Assembly: GCA_965277075.1 (NCBI GenBank)
Contig: OZ255707.1
Coordinates: 1,798,001-1,862,000 of the forward strand
Length of the DNA: 64,000 nt
Source: Lustribacter sp965277075
Lineage (GTDB): Bacteria; Vulcanimicrobiota; Vulcanimicrobiia; Vulcanimicrobiales; Vulcanimicrobiaceae
Direction: 5' to 3'
Part shown: positions 16,382 through 24,254 of the stretch, in pieces
How the letters are laid out: each line of letters starts with the position of its first letter
How positions within the stretch are numbered: the stretch's first letter is position 1
The notes under the pieces: model-generated
Seen by the model: the letters and a program-made list of their open reading frames with translations, nothing else
What the model was told of the DNA's origin: nothing
Database searches by the model: none
Position numbers and translations under genes: made by a program

Positions 16382-16406
16382 CCGCGAGACGCCGTCCTGA
16401 TAAAAT
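16378..16406 (+). promoter_or_regulatory. rplU promoter, probably leaderless
   Basis: TTGACC (16378-16383), 17-bp spacer, TAAAAT (16401-16406). Both hexamers match at 5 of 6 positions. The predicted transcription start is about 16412-16414 and the rplU ATG is at 16416, leaving only a few bases of leader. The -35 overlaps the stop codon of the upstream gene. Confidence 0.65.
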
Positions 16407-16415
16407 GCCGCGGTT

Positions 16416-16736
16416 ATGTACGCGATCATTGAGACCGGCGGCAAGCAATTGCGCGTCGCCGAGGGGGACGTCATCCGCACCGATCTCGTCGATCAGGAAG
16501 TCGGCGCGACGGTGACGTTCGATCGTGTGGTGCTCGGTTCGGACGGTGCCGCGGTCACGATCGGCACGCCGTCGATCACCGGAGCATCGGTTTCGGGGAC
16601 GGTCCTGCGCCAGGCCAAAGACAAAAAAATCCTGGTTTTCAAGTACAAGCCGAAGAAGCGCGTTCGCAAGCTTGTCGGCCATCGTCAGCGTTTCGCCGAA
16701 ATCCGCATCGATAAAATCGCACTTCCCAGCGCGTAG
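16416..16736 (+). CDS. rplU: 50S ribosomal protein L21
   Basis: 106 aa, typical L21 start MYAIIETGGKQLRVAEGD and C-terminal KYKPKKRVRKLVGHRQ with FAEIRIDKI. No Shine-Dalgarno sequence lies before the ATG, in keeping with the very short predicted leader. The usual partners prp and rpmA would follow; prp does, rpmA does not. Confidence 0.97.
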   Translation: MYAIIETGGKQLRVAEGDVIRTDLVDQEVGATVTFDRVVLGSDGAAVTIGTPSITGASVSGTVLRQAKDKKILVFKYKPKKRVRKLVGHRQRFAEIRIDKIALPSA

Positions 16737-16800
16737 CAGGGTTCAGGCAGCGACTTCCGTTCCGTTTGCGGCTTCGCCACAAACACTGTAACTGCAGACA

Positions 16801-17130
16801 ATGGTTACCGTGACATTTTATGAGGACAGCCGGGGACGGCTGTCCTCGATCGTTGCCGACGGTCACGCCGGCTGGGCCGACGCGGGCGACGATATCGTGT
16901 GCGCCGCCGCCGCAGCGATTTTGCAGGCCGCGTGGCTCGGCCTGAGCGATCACGCACACGTCGCGGTGGGCGGCGAACGGAACCGCGGGCGACTCGTCAT
17001 GAATTGGCCGGAGCATACACGCGAACGCGCGGACGTCGAAGCGATTGTCGCGACGGCTGCGTTATCAATCGAGCAAATTGCGCGACAATACCCCAAGCAC
17101 GTTCGCGCCGTTCATCGAACGGAACCGTGA
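16801..17130 (+). CDS. prp: Ribosomal-processing cysteine protease Prp
   Basis: 109 aa. His22 (DGHAGWADAG) and Cys34 (DIVCAAAAAI) match the catalytic pair of the Prp/YsxB family exactly in number. Prp removes an N-terminal extension from ribosomal protein L27 in several bacteria. It lies 64 bp after rplU, as is common, but the L27 gene expected next is absent. A weak promoter-like TTGCGG-17-TAACTG ends just before the ATG. Confidence 0.92.
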   Translation: MVTVTFYEDSRGRLSSIVADGHAGWADAGDDIVCAAAAAILQAAWLGLSDHAHVAVGGERNRGRLVMNWPEHTRERADVEAIVATAALSIEQIARQYPKHVRAVHRTEP

Positions 17131-17176
17131 TGCGCACGCAAGTTTTTCACCAAGCACATCGAACGAGGTCACAACG

Positions 17177-17410
17177 ATGACGGACTCGAGCAAGACCCCC
17201 GGGCCGAATGAACTCCCGAAAGCAAGCGACAGTGATTCCGGCGATGCCGGTCGCACGGTGATGGTCGGCGTCCTCGGCGGGATCATTTCCGCCGCAGGGT
17301 ACCTCGTGTATCAGCGGCTTCCCGACGAGCAAAAGGATCGGCTTCACCGCCAGGTGCGCGGCTTGCTCGAGTCGCGAATCAACGAGATTCGCCAAAACTT
17401 CAACCTCTGA
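17177..17410 (+). CDS. Small single-span membrane protein
   Basis: 77 aa from ATG 17177. A polar N-terminus (SSKTPGPNELPKASDSDSGD) precedes one hydrophobic segment (TVMVGVLGGIISAAGYLVY) and a basic amphipathic tail ending in RINEIRQNFNL. It occupies the position where rpmA normally follows prp. I recognise no family. The ATG is preceded by GAGGTC at 17165. Confidence 0.6.
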   Translation: MTDSSKTPGPNELPKASDSDSGDAGRTVMVGVLGGIISAAGYLVYQRLPDEQKDRLHRQVRGLLESRINEIRQNFNL

Positions 17411-17448
17411 GCAACTAAGGGTATTCGGCGGCGGGCACCGGAGGCGGC

Positions 17449-17979
17449 GTGCGACGTCGCCTTTTCGCCTTGTCGGCGGCGCTCTTCGCGACAACGCTCG
17501 CCGCGCGTGCCGACGATGGGCTCGCTGCGTATGCCGAGGCCTTGCGTACCTTTGATCCGCATCTGGCGCCGGCCGTCGCGCGACGGTTGGCAACGTCCGT
17601 CGTCGGCGAGGCCGACGCCGCCGGCATCGACGCCCGTCTCGTCGTCGCGCTCGTCGCAATCGAGTCGTCGTGGGAACTCGAAGCGCGGTCGCCGGCCGGC
17701 GCGTACGGGCTTGGTCAACTCATGCCCGGAACCGCCGCGGACCTGGGCGTCGACGCGAGGAATCCGCTCGCAAATTTGCACGGGACCGTGAGCTACTTGC
17801 GCGCACTGCTCGCGCACTACGCGCGGCTCCCGGCGAATGCGCAAATTGCATTTGCACTCGCCGCGTACAACGCGGGACCCGGTGCGGTCGACCGCTACGG
17901 CCGCGTCCCACCGTTCCTGGAAACACAGACCTACGTTAGCCGCGTGATTGCCCTATGGCGTCGCCTCGTGACCGGCTGA
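17449..17979 (+). CDS. Lytic transglycosylase, SLT domain
   Basis: 176 aa from GTG 17449 with a signal peptide (RRRLFALSAALFATTLAARA). The catalytic Glu is in VVALVAIESSWELEA; the GAYGLGQLMPGTA, ALAAYNAGPGAV and PPFLETQTYVSRV motifs of family-1 SLT enzymes follow. It cleaves peptidoglycan glycan strands in the periplasm. Its 3' end overlaps the convergent tatA-like gene by 27 bp. Confidence 0.93.
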   Translation: MRRRLFALSAALFATTLAARADDGLAAYAEALRTFDPHLAPAVARRLATSVVGEADAAGIDARLVVALVAIESSWELEARSPAGAYGLGQLMPGTAADLGVDARNPLANLHGTVSYLRALLAHYARLPANAQIAFALAAYNAGPGAVDRYGRVPPFLETQTYVSRVIALWRRLVTG

Positions 17980-18312
17980 GGGCTTCGGGAGATGCTCCTC
18001 GAGCGGGATGTCATGGGCCTCGGGGCTCGCCACATAGCCGCCGTCGTACGCCCCGTAGACTGCGGGATCGTGCGCAATGTTCTCGTGCGAGTATGCGGCG
18101 ACCGGATCATCGAGCAAGTGACCGCGTGCCACGTCGGCGCCCGAGTCATGCTCGTCGGCGGCACGTTCCATTTCACGGATGAACGTCTGCGACGTATTCT
18201 GCACATCACGCACGAGCAATCCGACTTTGCGCGCGACTCTCGGCAACTGCTCGGGTCCGAAGAAAATGAGGGCGGCGGCGCCGAGTAGCGCCATATCGGG
18301 AATCGAAAGCAT
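17953..18312 (-). CDS. TatA/TatB-like twin-arginine translocase component
   Basis: 119 aa. It begins MLSIPDMALLGAAALIFFGPEQLPRVARKVGLLV (shown in parts: a short membrane helix, the FGPEQLP hinge, then an amphipathic helix). The FGP hinge is diagnostic of the TatA/B family. The long acidic C-terminal tail is unconserved. TatA and TatB cannot be separated from sequence alone; no tatC is in the window. Confidence 0.85.
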   Translation of the reverse strand: MLSIPDMALLGAAALIFFGPEQLPRVARKVGLLVRDVQNTSQTFIREMERAADEHDSGADVARGHLLDDPVAAYSHENIAHDPAVYGAYDGGYVASPEAHDIPLEEHLPKPSAGHEATP

Positions 18313-18399
18313 CCGAAGGGTTTCTTCCCGGCATCGGGTAACGCCCCATTCCCCGTGCCTCGCGGTGACGGGTCAATTTTTGCGACCGGCGGCGTTTCC

Positions 18400-18876
18400 T
18401 TGAAGATCATTTACACTCGCGGTAACCGGACCGAGACGCTGGCATCGATTGCCACGCTCCGCAAAATTCTCAACCGCTTCGTTGCTCATCGGGTATTTTA
18501 CGAGGTGAGTTCGCGAAATAAGCGCGGTCACGAGTTCTTTTCCGCCAAGAACACGTTCGTCGTGGGCTCGATCGAGATCACCAATCGCGATTACCTTACG
18601 ATCACGATTTTCGATGCAAACAGCGCTTCACATTCGGTCGAAATTCTCAATCCCGCCGCGATGCGCATTTACGACGACACGCTCGGCAAGGGTTTCGCCG
18701 TTTCGTTTCTGAGCGAAAGCGCCGGCGTCGAATCGCGCTGTTACTTACGCGACGAAGGCGAAGACGGTGCAGCGATTGCAGCGAAATGCGAACTCGAAAA
18801 AATCACGTTGCCGCAGTTGTTCGAATATCTCGACGAGATCACCAACGTCGACGCCGTGAGCACGAAAGAAATCTGA
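18400..18876 (+). CDS. Hypothetical protein
   Basis: 158 aa from a TTG start at 18400 (MKIIYTRGNRTETLASIATL); the open frame extends to 18355 but that part looks non-coding. It is a mixed alpha/beta soluble protein with HRVFYEVSSRNKRGHEFF and DYLTITIFDANSASHSVEI, and no membrane segments. No family recognised. There is no clear ribosome-binding site, so the start is uncertain. It converges on the ClpN-like gene with a 7-bp gap. Confidence 0.6.
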   Translation: MKIIYTRGNRTETLASIATLRKILNRFVAHRVFYEVSSRNKRGHEFFSAKNTFVVGSIEITNRDYLTITIFDANSASHSVEILNPAAMRIYDDTLGKGFAVSFLSESAGVESRCYLRDEGEDGAAIAAKCELEKITLPQLFEYLDEITNVDAVSTKEI

Positions 18877-18883
18877 CGCCCCA

Positions 18884-19378
18884 CTAAGTAAGTGCGAACG
18901 CGCGTTCTTTGAACAGTTCGGGATCGCGTCCGAGCAAATTACGCACATCGCGATCGTCCTGCGCACCGATGGCGATCCCGAGCACGAGGTGTCGCGGAAA
19001 AAACCGCCCGGTTTCAACCCGCTTCGCCGCTTCGTTGAAAATCTTGAACGTCTCGCGGTTGAGCCAGCGCTGATGTGCACCGTCGGTCGATTGAAAAACG
19101 ACGGTGTCGTAGCGAACGAACGGCACCTGTTCACCTCGCGGCAACGGGCCTTCTTTCACTTCGGTGACACCGGCGGCCGCGGGTTGCCGCGCTGCTGCGA
19201 TCACGCGACCACGCTCGAGGACCTCGCGTAACGAATCGCCGATTTTCGCGTCGTCGAGGAGCGCCAACAGCAAATGCGCCGGCGCCACAAATTTCGCACC
19301 GGAATCCACGGCGTACGTGACTGCACAGCGCATCACCGCGAGCAGGTCGTCCGAAAGGAGCACTTGATCGGCATCCAT
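18884..19378 (-). CDS. Stand-alone Clp N-terminal-domain-like protein
   Basis: 164 aa. It resembles the N-domain of ClpA/ClpB/ClpC without any AAA+ module: an AVDSGAKFVAPAHLLLALLDD repeat (shown in parts: AKFVAPAHLLLALLDD) and a second one, ETFKIFNEAAKR followed by RFFPRHLVLGIAIG. It could act as a substrate adaptor. It abuts a TPR gene upstream, sharing one base. Confidence 0.65.
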   Translation of the reverse strand: MDADQVLLSDDLLAVMRCAVTYAVDSGAKFVAPAHLLLALLDDAKIGDSLREVLERGRVIAAARQPAAAGVTEVKEGPLPRGEQVPFVRYDTVVFQSTDGAHQRWLNRETFKIFNEAAKRVETGRFFPRHLVLGIAIGAQDDRDVRNLLGRDPELFKERAFALT

Positions 19379-19827
19379 TAGCCGGGCATTTTCGGTCGGC
19401 GCCGCTCGAGCCCCGTTGCGCGCCGCAATTCACGCACGGCGTCACTGCGGCGCCCCGCGCGCCGGTAGGCAACGCCGAGGTTGTGGTGGGCTTCAGGAAA
19501 ATCCGGATCGAGCCGAATCGCCGTTTCATAGCGCTCGATCGCCGCATCGAGTTGACCCGCTTCCAGCAGGCGATTCGCGACGTTGACCAGCGCCGGAACG
19601 CACGCTGCGTACGTTGCGAGCGCATCGGCGAGCGCGGCGTCGGCCGCCGCAGCGTCCCCTCGCGCGAGTTCGAGCAGCGCGCGTTTGTTGTGCACGAGCG
19701 CGCGTCGGCGGTCGTCGGGGGCAGCCGCCAGTGCGGCGACATAGAGCGCTTCGGCCGTCTCGAAATCGTGCCGTCGAACCGCGCGCGCCGCGCGTTCGAG
19801 ATCGCTTTCCGGCGCAGCCGGGGCCAT
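19378..19827 (-). CDS. Tetratricopeptide-repeat protein
   Basis: 149 aa from ATG 19827; GTG 19854 in frame is an alternative start. At least three TPR units are visible, the last being AIERYETAIRLDPDFPEAHHNLG and AYRRAGRRSDAVREL. A soluble scaffold for protein contacts. Its start lies 34 bp from, and divergent to, trmD; it is followed by the ClpN-like gene with a 1-bp overlap, suggesting the two act together. Confidence 0.75.
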   Translation of the reverse strand: MAPAAPESDLERAARAVRRHDFETAEALYVAALAAAPDDRRRALVHNKRALLELARGDAAAADAALADALATYAACVPALVNVANRLLEAGQLDAAIERYETAIRLDPDFPEAHHNLGVAYRRAGRRSDAVRELRRATGLERRRPKMPG

Positions 19828-19860
19828 CCGTAGAAGCCGCGCGAAGAACGTCACCGCTCT

Positions 19861-20538
19861 ATGTTGTACGTCGACGTGATCACGCTCTTCCCGGAGATGT
19901 TCGCGCCGGTGATCGGGCTCTCGATCGTCGGTCGCGCGATCGAACGCGGCCTGGTCTGCGTTCGCGTGCACGACATTCTCGACGCGCTCGCGCCGGGCGA
20001 ACGCGCCGACGAACGGCCGTTCGGCGGTGGCCCCGGCATGGTGTTGCGCATCGAGCCGCTGGCGCGCATTCTCGACGGCATTGTCGCGGCAGCGCCGCCG
20101 GACGAACAACGCCGTGTCGTGTTAACCGCTGCCGACGGCCGGCCGTTCGCGCACGCCGACGCGACCGCGTTCGCCGCGCTCGACCGGCTCGTCCTCATTT
20201 GCGGCCACTACGAAGGCGTTGACGAGCGTTTGGCGGCGCTCTACCCGATCGAATCATTTTCGCTCGGCGCGTTCGTCTTGACCGGCGGGGAAATTCCGGC
20301 GCTCGCGTTCCTCGATGGGACGGTGCGCCTGCTCGACGGTGCGATCGCCGCCGACTCGCGCGACGCGGAGTCGTTCGTCGCCGGCGATGACGCATTCGAC
20401 CATCCCGCCTACACGCAGCCGCGCGTCTTTCGCGGCGTCGCCGTTCCCGACGTGCTGCTCTCCGGCGATCACGCCAAGATCGCGGCGTGGCGCCGCGAGC
20501 GTTCGCGCGAGCGCGCCGCGCAGCGGCGGCCCCGATGA
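19861..20538 (+). CDS. trmD: tRNA (guanine37-N1)-methyltransferase
   Basis: 225 aa. It begins MLYVDVITLFPEMFAPVIG and has the deep-knot SAM site (LICGHYEGVDERL, SLGAFVLTGGEIPAL) and DHPAYTQPRVFRG. It methylates G37 of tRNAs to prevent frameshifting. rplS follows at 186 bp, the standard order, but rimM and rpsP are not upstream. Confidence 0.96.
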   Translation: MLYVDVITLFPEMFAPVIGLSIVGRAIERGLVCVRVHDILDALAPGERADERPFGGGPGMVLRIEPLARILDGIVAAAPPDEQRRVVLTAADGRPFAHADATAFAALDRLVLICGHYEGVDERLAALYPIESFSLGAFVLTGGEIPALAFLDGTVRLLDGAIAADSRDAESFVAGDDAFDHPAYTQPRVFRGVAVPDVLLSGDHAKIAAWRRERSRERAAQRRPR

Positions 20539-20642
20539 TCGCCACCGTGCCCCGGGCACGGGCGATGCCGTCGCTCCGCAGGAACCGGCCCGGTCGGACC
20601 GATGCGGCGGCCTGAGAGGCACTGAGGCGAAACGTCCCGCGC

Positions 20643-20671
20643 TTGAAGAAGTAGTGCTTTCGTGATACTAT
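20643..20671 (+). promoter_or_regulatory. rplS promoter
   Basis: TTGAAG (20643-20648), 17-bp spacer, TACTAT (20666-20671) preceded by TGA. The predicted leader to the rplS ATG at 20725 is about 47-50 nt. The 186-bp trmD-rplS gap otherwise holds GC-rich hairpin-prone sequence but no gene. Confidence 0.55.
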
Positions 20672-20724
20672 CGGCTGGTTGTCGTCGCGCGGCGCGGCTT
20701 GTCATTGCCTTGTAGAGAGCAGTC

Positions 20725-21075
20725 ATGAACGTCATCGACCTGATCCAAAAGGAACAGGAAAAACCGAGCGTCCCGGATTTTCGGCCGGGCGATACGGTGA
20801 AGGTCTACTCGAAAGTCGTCGAGGGCGGCAAGGAGCGCGTCCAGATGTTCGAGGGAATCTGCACGGTCCGCAAGGGCGGCGGTTCGGCCGAGACGATCAC
20901 GGTTCGCCGTCTCTCGCACGGCGTCGGCGTCGAGAAGTCGTTTTTGCTGCACAGCCCGCGCGTGGACCGCATCGACGTCTCGAAACGTGGCATCGTGCGC
21001 CGCAGCCGCCTGTACTATCTCAGCGACAAAGTCGGTAAGGCCGCGCGCATCAAGGAAAAGAAAGCCGTCAAGTAG
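20725..21075 (+). CDS. rplS: 50S ribosomal protein L19
   Basis: 116 aa; MNVIDLIQKEQEKPSVPDF, the FRPGDTVKVYSKVVEG motif and RRSRLYYLSDKVGKAARIKE are typical of L19. It follows trmD and precedes two signal peptidase genes and rbgA, a common conserved cluster. Confidence 0.97.
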   Translation: MNVIDLIQKEQEKPSVPDFRPGDTVKVYSKVVEGGKERVQMFEGICTVRKGGGSAETITVRRLSHGVGVEKSFLLHSPRVDRIDVSKRGIVRRSRLYYLSDKVGKAARIKEKKAVK

Positions 21076-21078
21076 GCG

Positions 21079-21816
21079 GTGACCCCGCTCGAACTGCTGG
21101 CGCTGATCTGCTTTTTTGCGGTCGTCCGCGTGGCGATCAGCATCAAGCCCGCACCCGTTGCCATCGGCGCGAGCGACGGTCCGTCGGCGCGAACGGTCAT
21201 TCGCGAATACCTCGACGCCTTTATCGTCGCGGGACTCGTTGCGCTCTTCCTCATCACGTTCGTCGTCCGAACGTTCTTCATTCCGTCGGGTTCGATGATT
21301 CCGACGTTGCAAATCCACGACGTGCTCCTCGTGAATGAATTCGAATACCGGTTCGTAAAGCCCGCGCATCAGGACGTCGTCGTGTTTCCGCCGCCGATTC
21401 CGTCGCCCAACGATTTCATCAAACGGCTCATCGGCGCGCCGGGCGATACGCTACGCATTCACAACGGCATCGTCTACCGGAACGGTGTGGCACTCGACGA
21501 GCCGTACATCGCCGCCAAGCCGACCTACGAACTCGAGATCAAAGACTACACCATCTATACCGATGGACAGCCGCTCGATCCGACGCTCGCGAACATCCCG
21601 CCCAAGTCGGCGTGGAGCGCGCCGGATAAAATTCCGGCGGGCTGTTACTTCATGATGGGTGATAATCGCAACGACTCCGACGATTCGCACGTCTGGGGCT
21701 TCGCACAAAACGACGGTACGTTTGACGGCGGCCCGCTCAAAGGACAGCGCGCATTGTTCACCGGCCACGCGTTCCTGATCTTCTGGCCGCTCGACCGCCT
21801 ACACATTCTACGCTAA
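21079..21816 (+). CDS. lepB: Signal peptidase I
   Basis: 245 aa from GTG 21079, 3 bp after rplS. One N-terminal membrane span (AFIVAGLVALFLITFVV) leads to the nucleophile Ser72 in FIPSGSMIPTL; the general base is Lys115 in DFIKRLIGAPGD. The box E motif MMGDNRNDSDDSHVWG is intact. It removes signal peptides on the outer face of the membrane. Confidence 0.95.
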   Translation: MTPLELLALICFFAVVRVAISIKPAPVAIGASDGPSARTVIREYLDAFIVAGLVALFLITFVVRTFFIPSGSMIPTLQIHDVLLVNEFEYRFVKPAHQDVVVFPPPIPSPNDFIKRLIGAPGDTLRIHNGIVYRNGVALDEPYIAAKPTYELEIKDYTIYTDGQPLDPTLANIPPKSAWSAPDKIPAGCYFMMGDNRNDSDDSHVWGFAQNDGTFDGGPLKGQRALFTGHAFLIFWPLDRLHILR

Positions 21817-21840
21817 CGGCGGCCGGGGGCTCGCGCGCGC

Positions 21841-22356
21841 GTGGCGAATGTTCGCTGCGTGCCTTCGCACGCGCGACATGCCGTCCGTGTCACCGCGCAA
21901 GTGATCGTCCTCGCGGCTATCGGAATGGCATTCTTTCTGCGGATTCCGCAAGTAACGGGACCCTCGATGTTGCCGCACGTGCAGCCGGGTGAAGTCGTCC
22001 TGATCAACACACTGGCGTATCGCTTCGGCCCGATCGAGCGCGGCGACGTGGTGGCGCTCAATCACGACGAAGCGACGGCGCAGACGTTCCTCAAGCGCGT
22101 CGTCGCATTACCCGGCGAACGCGTACGCATTGCAAACGGCGTTCTCTACGTCGACGATCGCGTCGTGCCCGAACGTTACGCGTCTCCCGATATGCGTAGT
22201 GTCGCGCCGGTAACGGTGCCCGCTCACGCGCTCTACGTGCTCGGCGACAATCGTGCCGAGAGCGAAGACTCGCGCACGTGGGGACCGATCGACGAGAACG
22301 CGGTCATCGGCAAAGCGATCGTCGGCATCTGGCCGCCGCGGAGTTTACGCCCGTGA
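21841..22356 (+). CDS. Second signal peptidase I
   Basis: 171 aa from GTG 21841. It has a single membrane span, Ser42 in VTGPSMLPHVQPGE, Lys85 in TFLKRVVALPGERV and box E VLGDNRAESEDSRTWG. It is shorter than the first enzyme and lacks its insert between boxes. The stop overlaps the rbgA GTG by 4 bp. Tandem paralogues may differ in substrates or expression. Confidence 0.93.
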   Translation: MANVRCVPSHARHAVRVTAQVIVLAAIGMAFFLRIPQVTGPSMLPHVQPGEVVLINTLAYRFGPIERGDVVALNHDEATAQTFLKRVVALPGERVRIANGVLYVDDRVVPERYASPDMRSVAPVTVPAHALYVLGDNRAESEDSRTWGPIDENAVIGKAIVGIWPPRSLRP

Positions 22357-23147
22357 CGCAGCCGATCGCGCAATGGTTTCCCGGCCATATGGTTCGGGCG
22401 ATGCGGCTCCTCGAAGAACAGCTCGCACTCGTCGACATCGTCGTCGAAGTCGTCGACGCGCGCTTGCCGCGCATCAGCTCCAATCCCGAATTGGACCGCA
22501 TCATCGGCACGCGCCCCCGGCTCACGATCCTCGGCCGCGACGACCTCGCCGATCCGTTCGTGACGCGCAGATGGCTTGCGTGGTATGCCGAGCAGAACCG
22601 AACCGCCGTCGCCGTCGATGGCCGTCTCCAGCCCAGCGTCAATCGCGCACGGGCCGAACTCGACCGCACGCTCGCCGGGTGTGGCCCGTCGCGCGCGATG
22701 GTCATCGGCGTGCCCAACACCGGCAAGTCTTCGCTGATCAACGGGCTCGCGAAGCGCGCCGCGGCGAAGACGGAGAACAAAGCCGGCGTCACGCGGCAGC
22801 TGCGCTGGTTCCGCGTCAATCCGCAGCTGGAGTTGATGGATACACCCGGTATTCTCGTCCCGAAGATTCCGACCGACGAAGCGATGTGGATGCTCGCGCT
22901 CACGGGCGCGTTGCCGCGCGAGCGCTACGATCCCGAAGACGTCATCGGGCGGTTCGCATCGTGGGCAGCGTGCAACGTCGCACGGCTCGGCGTTCCCGAT
23001 CTCGAGACGTTCGCGCGCGAGCGCGGCTTTGTCCGGCGCGGCGACGAACTCGATACCCACAACGCCGCCGGTGCCTACCTGCGTGCGTTCAACGAGGGCA
23101 AGTTCGGCCGCGTGAGTTTCGAGGCACCGGAATTTGCAGGGTCATGA
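22353..23147 (+). CDS. rbgA: Ribosome biogenesis GTPase YlqF/RbgA
   Basis: 264 aa from GTG 22353. It starts with the conserved IAQWFPGHMVRAMR; circularly permuted GTPase motifs follow, with GVPNTGKSSLINGLA as G1 and DTPGILVPK as G3, and an RNA-binding C-terminal domain. It acts late in 50S assembly. The start overlaps the preceding stop by 4 bp. A longer open frame upstream is shadow sequence. Confidence 0.95.
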   Translation: MTQPIAQWFPGHMVRAMRLLEEQLALVDIVVEVVDARLPRISSNPELDRIIGTRPRLTILGRDDLADPFVTRRWLAWYAEQNRTAVAVDGRLQPSVNRARAELDRTLAGCGPSRAMVIGVPNTGKSSLINGLAKRAAAKTENKAGVTRQLRWFRVNPQLELMDTPGILVPKIPTDEAMWMLALTGALPRERYDPEDVIGRFASWAACNVARLGVPDLETFARERGFVRRGDELDTHNAAGAYLRAFNEGKFGRVSFEAPEFAGS

Positions 23148-23156
23148 CGGGCACGA

Positions 23157-23179
23157 CACCCTTCGACAAGCTCAGGGTG
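23157..23179. repeat. Short dispersed inverted-repeat element
   Basis: In the 66-bp gap between rbgA and rnhB: CACCCT at 23157-23162 and AGGGTG at 23174-23179 around TCGACAAGCTC. The core CCCTTCGAC...GCTCAGG recurs in variant form at 31629-31652, so it looks like a genome-dispersed intergenic repeat. Confidence 0.5.
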
Positions 23180-23213
23180 ACATTCGGCGACGCGTCTCCC
23201 TTGAGTCTGCGGC

Positions 23214-23900
23214 ATGACTGAGGATGCCGCGCGGAAGCGGCGCAACGCGCTCGTGCGCGAACGCCGTCGTCTCGCACGGCTGCATCTCTACGAGGACGCG
23301 GCACGGGCGAACGGCCATCACTTCATCGCCGGCACCGACGAGGTCGGACGTGGCCCGCTCGCCGGGCCGGTGGTTGCGGCCGTCGTCGTCATCGACGGCC
23401 CGCTCATGCTGACCGGCCTCGACGACTCGAAGAAGGTACGACCCGAGGTGCGCATCGAGCTCGCCGAGCTGATTCGCGGACGATGCGCAGGCTGGGCGAT
23501 CGGTGAGGCGAGCGTCGCCGAGATCGACCGTCTCAACATCTATTGGGCATCGGTCCTCGCGATGGAACGCGCGCTCGATGCCGTCGCCTGCCGGATCGAC
23601 TACCTACTCACCGATGCCGTCCGGATCAAAAACTTCTGCGGTCCGCAGGAGCCGGTGATCAAAGGCGACGCGAAGTGTGCGAGCGTCGCGGCCGCGTCGA
23701 TCCTCGCGAAGGTGCACCGCGACGCGCTCCTCGCCGCGCTCGACACGGTTCATCCGGCGTACGGATTTGCCGAACACAAGGGATACGCGACGCAACGGCA
23801 CATCGAGGCATTAGCGGCGCATGGACCGTGCGTCGAACATCGGCGGGGGTTTTGGCGCGTCCGGGAGTCGCTCCAAACGCTGCCGGGCCTCTCGTCGTGA
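23214..23900 (+). CDS. rnhB: Ribonuclease HII
   Basis: 228 aa. Motif I AGTDEVGRGPLAGPVV, LDDSKKVRPEVR, the YLLTDAVRI Asp, and KGDAKCASVAAASILAKVHRD are all present. It removes ribonucleotides and RNA primers from DNA. An N-terminal basic extension (RKRRNALVRERRRLARL) precedes the catalytic domain. It overlaps yraN by 4 bp (GTGA). Confidence 0.95.
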   Translation: MTEDAARKRRNALVRERRRLARLHLYEDAARANGHHFIAGTDEVGRGPLAGPVVAAVVVIDGPLMLTGLDDSKKVRPEVRIELAELIRGRCAGWAIGEASVAEIDRLNIYWASVLAMERALDAVACRIDYLLTDAVRIKNFCGPQEPVIKGDAKCASVAAASILAKVHRDALLAALDTVHPAYGFAEHKGYATQRHIEALAAHGPCVEHRRGFWRVRESLQTLPGLSS

Positions 23901-24238
23901 GCGGGCGAGCCACGGTTGGTCGTGAAGGTGAAGACGCTGCTGTTCGACTTCTGGAAGCATCCGGCTACATCGTGATCGCTCGCAACGTGCGGCTTCCCGG
24001 CGGCGAGATCGACATCATCGCGCGCGAACGCGACGTCGTCGCGTTCGTCGAGGTCAAGGCACGCAGTTCGCGGCACTTCGGCTCCGCGTTGGGCGCAGTC
24101 GACGGCCGCAAACGCCGCGTTTTGCGCGATATCGCTGCCGACTGGCTGCAAATTGCGGCACCTCGAGCACGCGCGCGCTTCGACATCGTCACCGTCGAGG
24201 GCGGCCGCGCCGTTCTCCACCGTGGTGCCTTTGAATGA
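23897..24238 (+). CDS. YraN-family endonuclease-like protein (UPF0102)
   Basis: 113 aa from GTG 23897. It has the nuclease-fold signature GEIDIIARERDVVAFVEVKARSS (shown as GEIDIIA and FVEVKAR), i.e. the E-x-D-x-E-x-K pattern of Holliday-junction-resolvase-like folds. It usually follows rnhB, as here. Biological role not established. Confidence 0.9.
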   Translation: MSGRATVGREGEDAAVRLLEASGYIVIARNVRLPGGEIDIIARERDVVAFVEVKARSSRHFGSALGAVDGRKRRVLRDIAADWLQIAAPRARARFDIVTVEGGRAVLHRGAFE

Positions 24239-24254
24239 TCGTCCGGTGAGCAAC

